A stretch of 64,000 nucleotides of DNA from Bacteroides congonensis (GCF_900130125.1 NZ_FQXY01000011.1:434001-498000); one strand, 5' to 3'; positions 52,349 to 61,735 are shown, numbered from the stretch's first letter. Made by a program: numbers and translations. Notes: generated by a model not told the origin, from the sequence alone.

Positions 52349-54226
52349 ATGAAGTACATTACTGTCTTTTTTAGTCTGTTCCTGATGACTGCTTCTTTAG
52401 TAGCCCAACCGAACTACGACTTTACGAAGTTGAAACGCGAACATTTGGGACGTGGCGTGATTGCCGTTCGTGAGAACCCGTCTACGGTAGCCCTTTCCTG
52501 GCGCTATCTCTCTTCCGACCCGATGAATGAATCATTTGATATATATAGGAATGGTGAAAAGATAAACAAGCATCCGGTGAAAGACGCCACTTTCTTTCAG
52601 GACACGTATGCAGGGACAGAGCCTGCCCTTTATACCGTCAAAGCCATCAAAGGAAAGACCGAAAGCACTTACCAACTGCCGGCAAATGCTCCGGCGGGTT
52701 ATCTGAATATCCCGTTGAATCGTCCGGAAGACGGAACAACTCCGTCGGGACAAAGCTATTTTTATGCCCCGAATGACGCAAGTATCGGTGATGTGGACGG
52801 TGACGGCGAATACGAGATTATTCTGAAATGGGATCCGAGCAACGCGCACGATAATTCGCATGACGGCTATACGGGGCCTGTAATCTTTGATTGCTATAAA
52901 CTGGACGGAAAGCATCTGTGGCGTATCGACTTGGGAAAGAATGTACGTGCCGGAGCGCATTATACTCAATTTATGGTCTATGACCTGGATGGCGACGGTC
53001 GTGCGGAAGTGGTGATGAAAACCGGAGACGGAACAATGGACGGAAAAGGGAAAATGATAGGGAATCCCGACGTGGATTATCGCGAAGCGGGCACTTTTGA
53101 TAAGAAAAGAAACAGGCTTGTCAATCAGGGACGTATTTTGAAGGGGAAAGAATATTTAACCGTATTCTCCGGTCTTACAGGAGAAGCACTACACACCATT
53201 GATTATATCCCCGAACGTGGTAACCTGATGGACTGGGGAGATGACCGTGCAAACCGAAGTGACCGTTTCCTTGCCTGTGTGGCCTATCTGGACGGAATTC
53301 ATCCGAGTGTCGTGATGTGTCGCGGCTATTATACCCGTACTGTATTGGCTGCTTTTGACTGGGACGGGAAAGACCTGAAACAACGTTGGGTATTCGACAG
53401 CAATAATCCAGGATGCGAAGACTATGCCGGACAGGGGAATCATAACTTGCGGGTAGGTGATGTGGACGGTGACGGATGCGATGAAATCATCTATGGTTCA
53501 TGTGCCATTGACCATGACGGCAAAGGATTGTATTCTACCAAAATGGGACATGGAGACGCTCTTCACCTGACTCATTTCGACCCTTCCCGCAAAGGTCTGC
53601 AAGTATGGGACTGCCACGAGAACAAGCGCGACGGCTCTACTTACAGGGATGCGGCAACCGGCGAAGTCTTGTTTCAAATCAAGAGCAATACCGATGTCGG
53701 ACGTTGTATGGCGGCTGATATTGACCCGACTTGCCCGGGCGTTGAAATGTGGTCTTTAGCTTCCGGCGGAATCAGAAACGTAAAAGGCGAAGTTGTAAAG
53801 GAACGGGTGAGAGGATTGTCTTGCAATATGGCTGTCTGGTGGGACGGTGATTTATTGCGTGAATTGCTGGACAAGAACATCGTGAGCAAATACAACTGGG
53901 AAAAAGGTATCTGCGAACGCATCGCCGTTTTCGAGGGAGCTCTCTCCAATAACGGAACGAAAGCGACTCCTTGCCTGCAAGGGGATATCATCGGTGACTG
54001 GCGTGAAGAAGTGCTGCTGCGTACAGCCGATAACACAGCTTTGAGGCTTTACGTTTCTACCATTCCCACTGACTACCGCTTCCATACTTTCCTGGAAGAC
54101 CCCGTGTACCGTATCAGTATTGCAACACAGAATGTCGCTTATAACCAACCTACGCAACCGGGATTTTATTTCGGCCCCGAATTGAAGGGTACCGTGTTCA
54201 GAGGATGTAAAATACCTAAAAAATAA
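52349..54226 (+). CDS. PL11 rhamnogalacturonan lyase, periplasmic form
   Basis: 625 residues from MKYITVFFSLFLMTASLVAQ, an ordinary signal peptide with no lipobox; the frame from 52331 only adds six residues. It contains the full PL11 fold: VALSWRYLSSDPMNESFDIYRNG, then propeller calcium loops (GDVDGDGEYEIILKWD, DLDGDGRAEVVMKTGDG, GDVDGDGCDEIIYGSCAIDHDG), MGHGDALHLTHFDPSR, and GDIIGDWREEVLLRTADN. It is a paralogue of the lipoprotein PL11 at 39178 but lacks the lipid anchor and acidic linker, so it probably acts in the periplasm on imported oligosaccharides. The following GH105 starts 3 bp after its stop. Confidence 0.94.
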   Translation: MKYITVFFSLFLMTASLVAQPNYDFTKLKREHLGRGVIAVRENPSTVALSWRYLSSDPMNESFDIYRNGEKINKHPVKDATFFQDTYAGTEPALYTVKAIKGKTESTYQLPANAPAGYLNIPLNRPEDGTTPSGQSYFYAPNDASIGDVDGDGEYEIILKWDPSNAHDNSHDGYTGPVIFDCYKLDGKHLWRIDLGKNVRAGAHYTQFMVYDLDGDGRAEVVMKTGDGTMDGKGKMIGNPDVDYREAGTFDKKRNRLVNQGRILKGKEYLTVFSGLTGEALHTIDYIPERGNLMDWGDDRANRSDRFLACVAYLDGIHPSVVMCRGYYTRTVLAAFDWDGKDLKQRWVFDSNNPGCEDYAGQGNHNLRVGDVDGDGCDEIIYGSCAIDHDGKGLYSTKMGHGDALHLTHFDPSRKGLQVWDCHENKRDGSTYRDAATGEVLFQIKSNTDVGRCMAADIDPTCPGVEMWSLASGGIRNVKGEVVKERVRGLSCNMAVWWDGDLLRELLDKNIVSKYNWEKGICERIAVFEGALSNNGTKATPCLQGDIIGDWREEVLLRTADNTALRLYVSTIPTDYRFHTFLEDPVYRISIATQNVAYNQPTQPGFYFGPELKGTVFRGCKIPKK

Positions 54227-54229
54227 AAT

Positions 54230-55639
54230 ATGAATATCCGTATCATAGCCGTTGCTTCGTTACTGATAGCCTTGCCTGTCAGTGCACAGAAAAAGAAACC
54301 TGTAGTGAATGACTCAAATACACCTTTGCATTTGCTGCAACCTGCCTATCAGGGTACTTATGGTGACCTGACTCCTGAACAGGTGAAGAAAGACGTAGAC
54401 CGTGTGTTTACCTATATAGATAAGGAGACTCCCGCCCGTGTGGTAGACAAAAATACAGGCAAACAGATTACCGACTACACCACCATGGGAGAAGAAGCCC
54501 AACTGGAACGCGGCGCTTTCCGTCTGGCAAGCTACGAATGGGGAGTAACTTATTCCGCCTTGATAGCGGCAACCGAAGCCACAGGTGACCAACGTTATAC
54601 GGATTATGTACAAAGCCGTTTCCGTTTTCTGGCGGAAGTAGCCCCTCATTTCAAACGAGTGTATGAGGAGAAAGGTACAACAGACCCTCAACTGCTGCAA
54701 ATCCTCACCCCTCATGCACTGGACGATGCCGGAGCCGTATGTGCGGCGATGGTGAAGCTACGCCTGAAAGACTCGTCCCTTCCTGTGGACGAACTGATAC
54801 GGAACTATTTTGATTTTATCATAAACAAAGAATACCGCTTGGCGGACGGAACTTTCGCCCGTAACCGTCCGCAGCACAATACGCTTTGGCTGGATGATAT
54901 GTTTATGGGAATCCCCGCAGTAGCACAGATGAGTTGCTATGATAAGGCAAAGAAGGAGAAATACCTTGCAGAAGCAGTGAGACAATTCCTGCAATTTGCC
55001 GACCGTATGTTTATTCCTGAAAAAGGACTGTATCGCCACGGTTGGGTGGAAAGCAGTACCGACCACCCTGCCTTCTGTTGGGCACGTGCCAACGGTTGGG
55101 CTATGCTGACGGCTTGCGAACTACTTGACGTATTGCCGGAAAATTATCCCCAACGATCCAAAGTGATGGATTATTTCCGTGCCCATGTTCGTGGCGTGAC
55201 AGCCTTGCAGAGTGGCGAAGGGCTTTGGCATCAACTGCTCGACCGCAACGATTCTTATCTCGAAACTTCCGCTAGCGCAATTTATGTCTACTGTCTGGCA
55301 CACGCCATTAATAAAGGCTGGATTGACGCTATCGCTTACGGCCCTGTCGCCCATTTGGGATGGCATGCCGTATCCGGGAAAATCAATGCGGAAGGTCAGG
55401 TGGAAGGCACTTGTGTCGGTACGGGTATGGCTTTCGATCCTGCTTTTTACTATTACCGTCCGGTCAATGTATATGCGGCACATGGATACGGCCCAGTACT
55501 TTGGGCGGGGGCGGAAATGATTCGCCTGTTGAAAAATCAGTATCCGCAGATGAATGACAGTGCCGTTCAGTACTATCAAAAGAAACAAAAGACAACGGCT
55601 CCTATCTTCGCTGTCGAAACAGAAGAGCGGAACGATTAA
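54230..55639 (+). CDS. GH105-type unsaturated galacturonyl/rhamnogalacturonyl hydrolase
   Basis: 469 residues with a signal peptide (MNIRIIAVASLLIALPVSAQ). (alpha/alpha)6 barrel motifs: WGVTYSALIAATEATGDQRYTDYV, LDDAGAVCAAMVKL, HNTLWLDDMFMGIPAVAQM (catalytic Asp region), HPAFCWARANGWAMLTACELLDVLP, and GLWHQLLDRNDSYLETSASAIYVYCL. It is longer than the GH105 at 50973 and clearly a separate branch. It probably removes the unsaturated uronic acid from lyase products. It is tightly coupled to PL11 upstream and separated by 38 bp from rhaM. Confidence 0.9.
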   Translation: MNIRIIAVASLLIALPVSAQKKKPVVNDSNTPLHLLQPAYQGTYGDLTPEQVKKDVDRVFTYIDKETPARVVDKNTGKQITDYTTMGEEAQLERGAFRLASYEWGVTYSALIAATEATGDQRYTDYVQSRFRFLAEVAPHFKRVYEEKGTTDPQLLQILTPHALDDAGAVCAAMVKLRLKDSSLPVDELIRNYFDFIINKEYRLADGTFARNRPQHNTLWLDDMFMGIPAVAQMSCYDKAKKEKYLAEAVRQFLQFADRMFIPEKGLYRHGWVESSTDHPAFCWARANGWAMLTACELLDVLPENYPQRSKVMDYFRAHVRGVTALQSGEGLWHQLLDRNDSYLETSASAIYVYCLAHAINKGWIDAIAYGPVAHLGWHAVSGKINAEGQVEGTCVGTGMAFDPAFYYYRPVNVYAAHGYGPVLWAGAEMIRLLKNQYPQMNDSAVQYYQKKQKTTAPIFAVETEERND

Positions 55640-55677
55640 CTTTTAAACGAACGATTAACTTTAAAATAAATAAGACC

Positions 55678-55992
55678 ATGAAACGAGAAGCATTTAAGAT
55701 GTATTTGAAGCCCGGCTGTGAAGCCGAATATGAAAAAAGGCATGCTGCCATCTGGCCCGAACTGAAAGCATTGCTTTCCAAGAACGGCGTGTCGGACTAC
55801 TCCATCTACTGGGACAAGGAGACGAATATCCTTTTTGCTTTCCAGAAAACGGAAGGGGACGCAGGTTCGCAAGACTTGGGTAATACGGAGATTGTACAGA
55901 AATGGTGGGATTATATGGCGGACATCATGGAAGTGAATCCGGATAATTCGCCGGTATCCATTCCTTTACCGGAAGTGTTCCACATGGATTGA
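55678..55992 (+). CDS. rhaM: L-rhamnose mutarotase
   Basis: 104 residues, normal for RhaM. The protein starts MKREAFKMYLKPGCEAEYEKRHAAIWPELKALL, with the characteristic His22 in the RHAAIWPEL motif, then SDYSIYWDKETNILFAFQ, and ends KWWDYMADIMEVNPDNSPVSIPLPEVFHMD. RhaM interconverts the alpha and beta anomers of L-rhamnose in the cytoplasm, speeding entry to rhamnose catabolism. Its presence in the operon is direct support for a rhamnose-containing substrate, hence RG-I. It is the last gene of the unit, followed by a terminator hairpin. Confidence 0.95.
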   Translation: MKREAFKMYLKPGCEAEYEKRHAAIWPELKALLSKNGVSDYSIYWDKETNILFAFQKTEGDAGSQDLGNTEIVQKWWDYMADIMEVNPDNSPVSIPLPEVFHMD

Positions 55993-56014
55993 TTTTTATA
56001 ATTAGGTTGAATTG

Positions 56015-56065
56015 ATAGTATAGGGGAATGTTTAGTAGAAAATACAAGCATTCTCCTCATACTAT
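56015..56065 (+). terminator. Terminator-like hairpin after rhaM
   Basis: ATAGTATAGGGGAATG pairs imperfectly with CATTCTCCTCATACTAT around a loop of about 18 nt, followed by TTAAATG. It lies in the 140-bp gap before the regulator gene. Confidence 0.5.
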
Positions 56066-56104
56066 TTAAATGAAGTGTTTCTTTCTTATTCCAACAATCT
56101 TGAC

Positions 56105-56112
56105 TATTTTTG
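56105..56112 (+). promoter_or_regulatory. Probable -7 box of the HTCS gene
   Basis: TATTTTTG fits TAnnTTTG 40 bp before the ATG at 56145. There is no TGTAC-type operator at the -37 position, so the sensor does not appear to control its own gene through that motif. Confidence 0.45.
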
Positions 56113-56144
56113 TCCAACATTAATTATTAATCTTGGAATCTATT

Positions 56145-59100
56145 ATGACTCAAAGACACCTTTCACTCTTCCTTTTTCTCGTTTGCTTTGTGCTGAATGC
56201 TTATAGCGCAATAGAACTCCGTTCCACGCAAATGAGAACCAGTGACGGTCTTCCCAATAACTCTGTCCGTTATATCTATCAGGATAGCAAAGGCTTCCTG
56301 TGGCTGGCTACCTTGAACGGATTAAGCCGTTATGACGGCAACTCTTTCCTGACTTTCCGTCCGGAAGCCGGAGACAAAGTCTCTTTGGCGGACAACCGGA
56401 TTTACGACCTGACCGAAGATAAAGACGGTTTCCTGTGGATTTCCACTACACCGGAATTATATAGCTGTTACGATTTGCAACGTGCCCGTTTTATTGATTA
56501 TACCGGATGTGGCGAGTCGAGACAGAACTATTCGAAGGTATTCGTAGCCGCCAACGGAGATGTGTGGCTGCATCATTCGGGCAATGGCTGTCGCCGAATG
56601 AACCATCAACCGGACGGCGGAATGACCTCTACTGTATTCAGAACTGAATGCGGAAACCTGCCGGACAACAGAGTGAAATTTGTTAATGAGGATGCCAGTG
56701 GTCGTATTTGGATTGGAACTCAATGCGGCCTAATCTCTGTCACCAACGGACAATACCAAATAGAAGACCGTCTGATCCATTTCACGTCTTCACTGGCTTA
56801 CAAGGATGATATGTACTTCCTGACTGCCGACGGGGACATCTACCTTTATCAGTCTGCCACACAAAAGATGCAGAAACTGGCTTCCCTTACCATTGTAGCA
56901 GGAAAGACTTCGCCGACCGGCAATTTCCTGTTAAAGGATAAATGGGTGATTCTGACAACTACCGGAGTATATACGTACGATTTTAACACCGGTGACATTC
57001 AGGCGGATTCCCGCATGGATATCAAGAAAGGCGAACTGATACGTGACAATCACGGTGATTATTGGATATACAACCATACGGGACACCTTACTTATGTGCT
57101 TGCCGAAACGGGAGAAATCAAAGACTTCCAGTTGATTCCGCAGGATAAGATAAGCTACATCGACTTCGAACGTTATCACATCGTCCATGATTCCCGCGGA
57201 ATTATCTGGATTTCGACCTATGGCAACGGCCTTTTCGCCTATAATACCGCCGAAGACAAACTGGAACACTTCATGGCAAATATAAATGACCAGAGCCATA
57301 TCAGTTCGGACTTCCTGCTCTATGTCATGGAAGACCGTGCCGGCGGTATCTGGGTAGCTTCCGAGTATTCGGGCTTGTCCCGCATCTCCGTCTTGAATGA
57401 AGGAACTTCCCGTATCTATCCCGAATCCCGTGATTTGTTCGACCGTTCGAATACCATCCGTATGCTCACTAAGATGTCGAATGGTGATATATGTGTCGGT
57501 ACACGTAAAGGGGGACTTTACACCTTTGATTCCAATCTCCGCTCGAAGATGAACAATCAGTATTTCCATTCCAATATTTATGCCATTGCCGAAGATGGAC
57601 AGGGACGAATGTGGACAGGAACCCGTGGAAACGGGCTGAAAGTGGGAGATACCTGGTATTATAATAATCCTTCCGACCTCATGGCTTTGTCCGACAATAA
57701 TGTCTTTTCCATCTACCGCGACCGCAAAGACCGTATGTGGATAGGGACATTCGGTGGCGGACTTGAACTGGCGGAACCTGCGCCCGACGGCAAATATAAA
57801 TTCCGCCATTTCTTCCAGCAGAGATTCGGAACGCGGATGGTGCGTGTGATAGAGGAAGACGCGAACGGAATGGTTTGGGTAGGAACCAGCGAGGGTATCT
57901 GCATCTTTCATCCCGATTCATTGATAGCCGATTCGGATAATTATCATCTGTTCAGCTACACGAACGGCAAGTTTTGCAGTAACGAAATCAAGTGCATCTA
58001 CCGGGATATGGAAGGGCGGATGTGGATTGGCACATCTGGTTCGGGGTTGAATCTTTGTGAGCCGCAGGATAATTACAATTCTTTGAAGTACGAGCATTAC
58101 GGCACTTCCGAAGGGCTGGTCAATGATGTGATTCAATCTATCCTGGGAGACAAGAAAGGAAATATCTGGGTGGCTACTGAATATGGCATCTCCAAGTTTA
58201 ATCCGGCTAATCGTTCTTTCGAGAACTACTTCTTTTCTTCCTACACCTTGGGAAATGTGTATAGTGAGAATAGCGCCTGCATGCGTGAAGACGGAAAGTT
58301 GTTGTTCGGAACAAACTACGGTCTGATTGTCATCGATCCTGAAAAGATACAGGATAGCGAAACTTTCTCTCCAGTGGTCTTCACCGATTTGTATGTCAAC
58401 GGCACACAGATGAATCCGCAAATGGAAGACTCCCCGTTGAAGCAGTCTCTTGCCTACTCGGATGAAATTACTCTGAAATACTTCCAGAATTCGTTTCTGA
58501 TAGACTTTTCTACCTTTGATTATTCTGATAGCGGGCATACGAAGTATATGTACTGGCTGGAGAACTACGATAAAGGTTGGAGCGCGCCTTCTCCCCTGAA
58601 TTTCGCTTCTTTCAAGTATCTGAATCCGGGGACGTATGTGCTTCATGTCAAGTCGAGCAACGGTTCGGGCATTTGGAACGACAGCGAGACTACCTTGAAG
58701 ATTGTGGTTGTCCCGCCATTTTGGAAGACGAGTTGGGCAATGCTGTGCTATGTGTTGTTGTTGATTGTAGCTTTATACTTTACCTTCCGCATTGTCCGCA
58801 ACTTTAACGGGCTGCGCAACCGTATCAATGTAGAAAAGCAGTTGACCGAATATAAACTGGTATTCTTCACCAATATCTCCCACGAATTCCGTACCCCGCT
58901 TACATTGATTCAGGGAGCACTGGAGAAAATACAGCGCGTCACGGATATTCCCCGTGAACTGATATACCCGTTGAAGACCATGGATAAGAGCACGCAACGT
59001 ATGTTGAGGCTTATCAACCAGTTACTCGAATTCCGTAAGATGCAGAACAATAAACTGGCACTTTCTTTGGAAGAAACCGATGTCATCTCTTTCCTTTATG

Positions 59101-60449
59101 AAATATTCCTGAGCTTCGGGGACGTGGCGGAACAGAAGAACATGAATTTCCGTTTCCTGCCTTCCGTGCCTTCCTATAAGATGTTCATCGACAAGGGAAA
59201 CTTGGATAAAGTGACTTACAACCTGCTTTCCAATGCATTTAAATATACACCTTCCAACGGCACTATCATCCTTTCGGTAAACGTGGACGAAGGGAAACAA
59301 ACATTGCAGATTCAGGTTTCGGATACCGGAGTGGGTATTCCTAAAGAGAAGCAGAATGAACTGTTCAAACGCTTTATGCAGAGCAACTTCTCCGGTGATA
59401 GTATCGGTGTAGGTCTGCATTTGAGCCATGAATTGGTGTCGGTGCATAAGGGTACGATTGAATATAAGGACAACGAAGGTGGTGGTTCTGTATTTACCGT
59501 ATGTATCCCGACGGACAAGACGGTCTATTCGGAGAAAGACTTTCTGATTCCCGGCAATGTATTACTGAAAGAAGCGGACGGACAGGCGCATCATCTGCTG
59601 CAACTCTCGGAAGAACTGCCCGACCCGGAAAAGTTGCCTGCTCCTTTAAACAAACGGAAAGTCCTGATTATTGAGGACGACAACGATATTCGTGAATTCC
59701 TGAAAGAAGAAATCGGAGCCTATTTTGAAGTGGAAGTGGCTGCTGACGGAACATCCGGCTTTGAGAAGGCGCGCACGTCCGAAGCGGACTTGATAATCTG
59801 CGATGTGCTTATGCCGGGCATGACAGGATTTGAAGTAACCCGGAAACTGAAATCGGATTTCGATACAAGCCATATCCCTATCATCCTGCTGACTGCATTA
59901 AGCTCACCCGAAAAACATCTGGAGGGTATCGAAGCGGGAGCGGATGCCTACATTGCAAAGCCATTCAGCGTGAAACTACTGTTGGCACGTGTATTCAGGT
60001 TGATAGAGCAACGCGACAAACTGCGTGAGAAGTTCTCCAGTGAACCGGGTATTGTGCGTCCTGCCATGTGCACCACCGACCGGGATAAGGAATTTGCCGA
60101 CCGGTTGGCTGCTATCCTTGAACAGAACCTCGCTCGTCCTGAATTCTCTATTGACGAGTTTGCGCAGTTGATGAAGTTGGGACGGACGGTCTTCTATCGG
60201 AAGCTGCGCGGTGTGACCGGATATTCACCTAATGAATACCTGCGTGTAGTCCGGATGAAGAAAGCGGCGGAACTGCTGCTCTCGGAAGACAACCTGACTG
60301 TTGCGGAAGTATCCTATAAAGTTGGTATCAGCGACCCGTTCTATTTCAGTAAATGTTTTAAGGCGCAGTTCGGCGTGGCACCGTCTGTTTATCAGCGTGG
60401 GGTGAATACGGATACTGCTTCTTCGGAGTCACAAGAATCGGATTCATAG
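56145..60449 (+). CDS. Hybrid two-component system sensor/regulator (HTCS) for RG-I
   Basis: 1434 residues from MTQRHLSLFLFLVCFVLNAYS; an ATG four codons earlier is possible. Domains in order: signal/first membrane segment, two seven-bladed Reg_prop propellers (~25-765; repeated 'G.IW.GT..GGL' blocks), a Y_Y_Y domain (~780-860), a transmembrane helix (AMLCYVLLLIVALYFTF, ~863-885), a histidine kinase with His913 in SHEFRTPLTLI, an ATPase domain (DKVTYNLLSNAFKYTP, DTGVGIP, GVGLHLSHEL), a receiver with Asp1220 in ICDVLMPG, and a C-terminal AraC-type helix-turn-helix (~1320-1425). HTCS proteins bind an oligosaccharide in the periplasm and activate the local operons. The shared motif at promoters across the window is its likely target, by inference. 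Confidence 0.95.
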   Translation: MTQRHLSLFLFLVCFVLNAYSAIELRSTQMRTSDGLPNNSVRYIYQDSKGFLWLATLNGLSRYDGNSFLTFRPEAGDKVSLADNRIYDLTEDKDGFLWISTTPELYSCYDLQRARFIDYTGCGESRQNYSKVFVAANGDVWLHHSGNGCRRMNHQPDGGMTSTVFRTECGNLPDNRVKFVNEDASGRIWIGTQCGLISVTNGQYQIEDRLIHFTSSLAYKDDMYFLTADGDIYLYQSATQKMQKLASLTIVAGKTSPTGNFLLKDKWVILTTTGVYTYDFNTGDIQADSRMDIKKGELIRDNHGDYWIYNHTGHLTYVLAETGEIKDFQLIPQDKISYIDFERYHIVHDSRGIIWISTYGNGLFAYNTAEDKLEHFMANINDQSHISSDFLLYVMEDRAGGIWVASEYSGLSRISVLNEGTSRIYPESRDLFDRSNTIRMLTKMSNGDICVGTRKGGLYTFDSNLRSKMNNQYFHSNIYAIAEDGQGRMWTGTRGNGLKVGDTWYYNNPSDLMALSDNNVFSIYRDRKDRMWIGTFGGGLELAEPAPDGKYKFRHFFQQRFGTRMVRVIEEDANGMVWVGTSEGICIFHPDSLIADSDNYHLFSYTNGKFCSNEIKCIYRDMEGRMWIGTSGSGLNLCEPQDNYNSLKYEHYGTSEGLVNDVIQSILGDKKGNIWVATEYGISKFNPANRSFENYFFSSYTLGNVYSENSACMREDGKLLFGTNYGLIVIDPEKIQDSETFSPVVFTDLYVNGTQMNPQMEDSPLKQSLAYSDEITLKYFQNSFLIDFSTFDYSDSGHTKYMYWLENYDKGWSAPSPLNFASFKYLNPGTYVLHVKSSNGSGIWNDSETTLKIVVVPPFWKTSWAMLCYVLLLIVALYFTFRIVRNFNGLRNRINVEKQLTEYKLVFFTNISHEFRTPLTLIQGALEKIQRVTDIPRELIYPLKTMDKSTQRMLRLINQLLEFRKMQNNKLALSLEETDVISFLYEIFLSFGDVAEQKNMNFRFLPSVPSYKMFIDKGNLDKVTYNLLSNAFKYTPSNGTIILSVNVDEGKQTLQIQVSDTGVGIPKEKQNELFKRFMQSNFSGDSIGVGLHLSHELVSVHKGTIEYKDNEGGGSVFTVCIPTDKTVYSEKDFLIPGNVLLKEADGQAHHLLQLSEELPDPEKLPAPLNKRKVLIIEDDNDIREFLKEEIGAYFEVEVAADGTSGFEKARTSEADLIICDVLMPGMTGFEVTRKLKSDFDTSHIPIILLTALSSPEKHLEGIEAGADAYIAKPFSVKLLLARVFRLIEQRDKLREKFSSEPGIVRPAMCTTDRDKEFADRLAAILEQNLARPEFSIDEFAQLMKLGRTVFYRKLRGVTGYSPNEYLRVVRMKKAAELLLSEDNLTVAEVSYKVGISDPFYFSKCFKAQFGVAPSVYQRGVNTDTASSESQESDS

Positions 60450-60487
60450 CGATAATATAACATATTGGATAATTTTCCTTGTATTTG

Positions 60488-60532
60488 TGTACAATAGTCT
60501 ATTGTACAAGAGGGGAAGTACGCCTACTTTTG
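60488..60532 (+). promoter_or_regulatory. HTCS-type operator plus -7 box for the deacetylase gene
   Basis: TGTACAATAG and CTATTGTACA form a perfect 10-bp inverted repeat around one base (60488-60508), followed by TACTTTTG at 60525-60532. The operator start is 37 bp from the -7 box. This copy is the most symmetrical of the set. Confidence 0.75.
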
Positions 60533-60601
60533 CAAAGTAAATAGTGCGTAACTGGATTATTGTATCCATATATCCAATATATTTAATCATTTGTTAGAAC
60601 C

Positions 60602-61579
60602 ATGAAAACACTTTCTTTCTTTATTCTTGCTTCTTTTTTTAGCGCTTTCTGTACCGGTAGTATCCTGTCGGCAGCAGACTGGAAAGTCCATGTCGCCAAA
60701 TACAGGCAGGACAAGGCTTGTGCCATCTCCTATACTTTTGACGACGGTCTGGCGGAACATTTCACGGTAGCTGCACCGGAATTGGAAAAGCGTGGCTTCA
60801 GAGGTACATTCTGGGTATGCGGTTACTATACGGAACAGGGAGCATCGTCCAAATTACCCCGTATGACTTGGGACGAACTAAAGAAGATGGCAAAGAACGG
60901 GCACGAGATTTCCAATCATAGCTGGACGCATAAGAATGCGAAACGTCTGACACTGGAACAAGTGAGGATGGAAATAGAAAAGAATGACAGTGCGATTTTT
61001 GCCAATATAGGCGTGATGCCCGTCACTTACTGCTATCCCTATAATTATAAAACCGATGAAATCGTAGAACTGGCTTCCAAAAACAGGGTAGGAACACGTA
61101 CCAGGCAGATCTCAATCGGTAGCAAATCGACTCCCCAACGATTTGCCAAATGGCTGGATGATTTGTTGAAAAAAGGGGAATGGGGAGTAGGCATGACGCA
61201 TGGAATCAATTACGGATATGATGCTTTCAAGGAACCGTCCTTGTTTTGGGAGCATTTGGACAAGGTGAAAAGCTTGGAAGATAAGATTTGGGTAGGTACA
61301 TTCCGTGAAGTAGCCGCTTATATAAGGGAGAAGGACGATATTCAGTTGAAAGTTTCGGAAACAAAGAAAGGCTTGACGATTACTCCTGAAATGACATTAA
61401 ACAGGAAACTGTTTACAGAACCGTTGACAATGGTGGTTGAAGGCAGGGAAGTGAAAAGGGAACTGAAAGGGGTGTTCGTGAAACAAGGAAAAAAACGGCT
61501 GCCGATACGTATTGCCGGAGACAAACTCCTTTTTGATTTCAATCCGTATGCAGGGAAAATCAAAGTAAGCTTTAGATAG
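60602..61579 (+). CDS. Secreted NodB-type polysaccharide deacetylase family protein
   Basis: 325 residues with a signal peptide (MKTLSFFILASFFSAFCTGSILSA). The NodB fold is recognised by AISYTFDDGLAEHF (metal-binding Asp), RGFRGTFWVCGYYTEQ, ISNHSWTHKNAKRLT (the two metal His), PVTYCYPYN and GVGMTHGINYG. The last ~75 residues form an extra beta domain. The family removes acetyl groups, usually from N-acetyl sugars. In an RG-I locus, ester deacetylation of the glycan would be more useful, but the true substrate is unknown. It has its own copy of the HTCS operator and is the first gene after the regulator. Family sure, role uncertain. Confidence 0.82.
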   Translation: MKTLSFFILASFFSAFCTGSILSAADWKVHVAKYRQDKACAISYTFDDGLAEHFTVAAPELEKRGFRGTFWVCGYYTEQGASSKLPRMTWDELKKMAKNGHEISNHSWTHKNAKRLTLEQVRMEIEKNDSAIFANIGVMPVTYCYPYNYKTDEIVELASKNRVGTRTRQISIGSKSTPQRFAKWLDDLLKKGEWGVGMTHGINYGYDAFKEPSLFWEHLDKVKSLEDKIWVGTFREVAAYIREKDDIQLKVSETKKGLTITPEMTLNRKLFTEPLTMVVEGREVKRELKGVFVKQGKKRLPIRIAGDKLLFDFNPYAGKIKVSFR

Positions 61580-61657
61580 AATAATATACACTTTTCCATA
61601 GATAATTATACTCCGATGACCTTACTTCCCTTGAATGGATAATTGCCAAGGTATTTG

Positions 61658-61702
61658 CGTACAATCGTCCATTGTGTACTCCAATAAGTACGTCTACATT
61701 TG
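61658..61702 (+). promoter_or_regulatory. HTCS-type operator plus -7 box for the second fimbrillin cluster
   Basis: CGTAC (61658), N5, TCCATTG, then TACATTTG at 61695-61702; spacing 37 bp. The surrounding ~65 bp is a diverged copy of the deacetylase promoter. Confidence 0.72.
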
Positions 61703-61735
61703 CGGAAGTAAAAAATCAAAGAACAATAACTTAAA

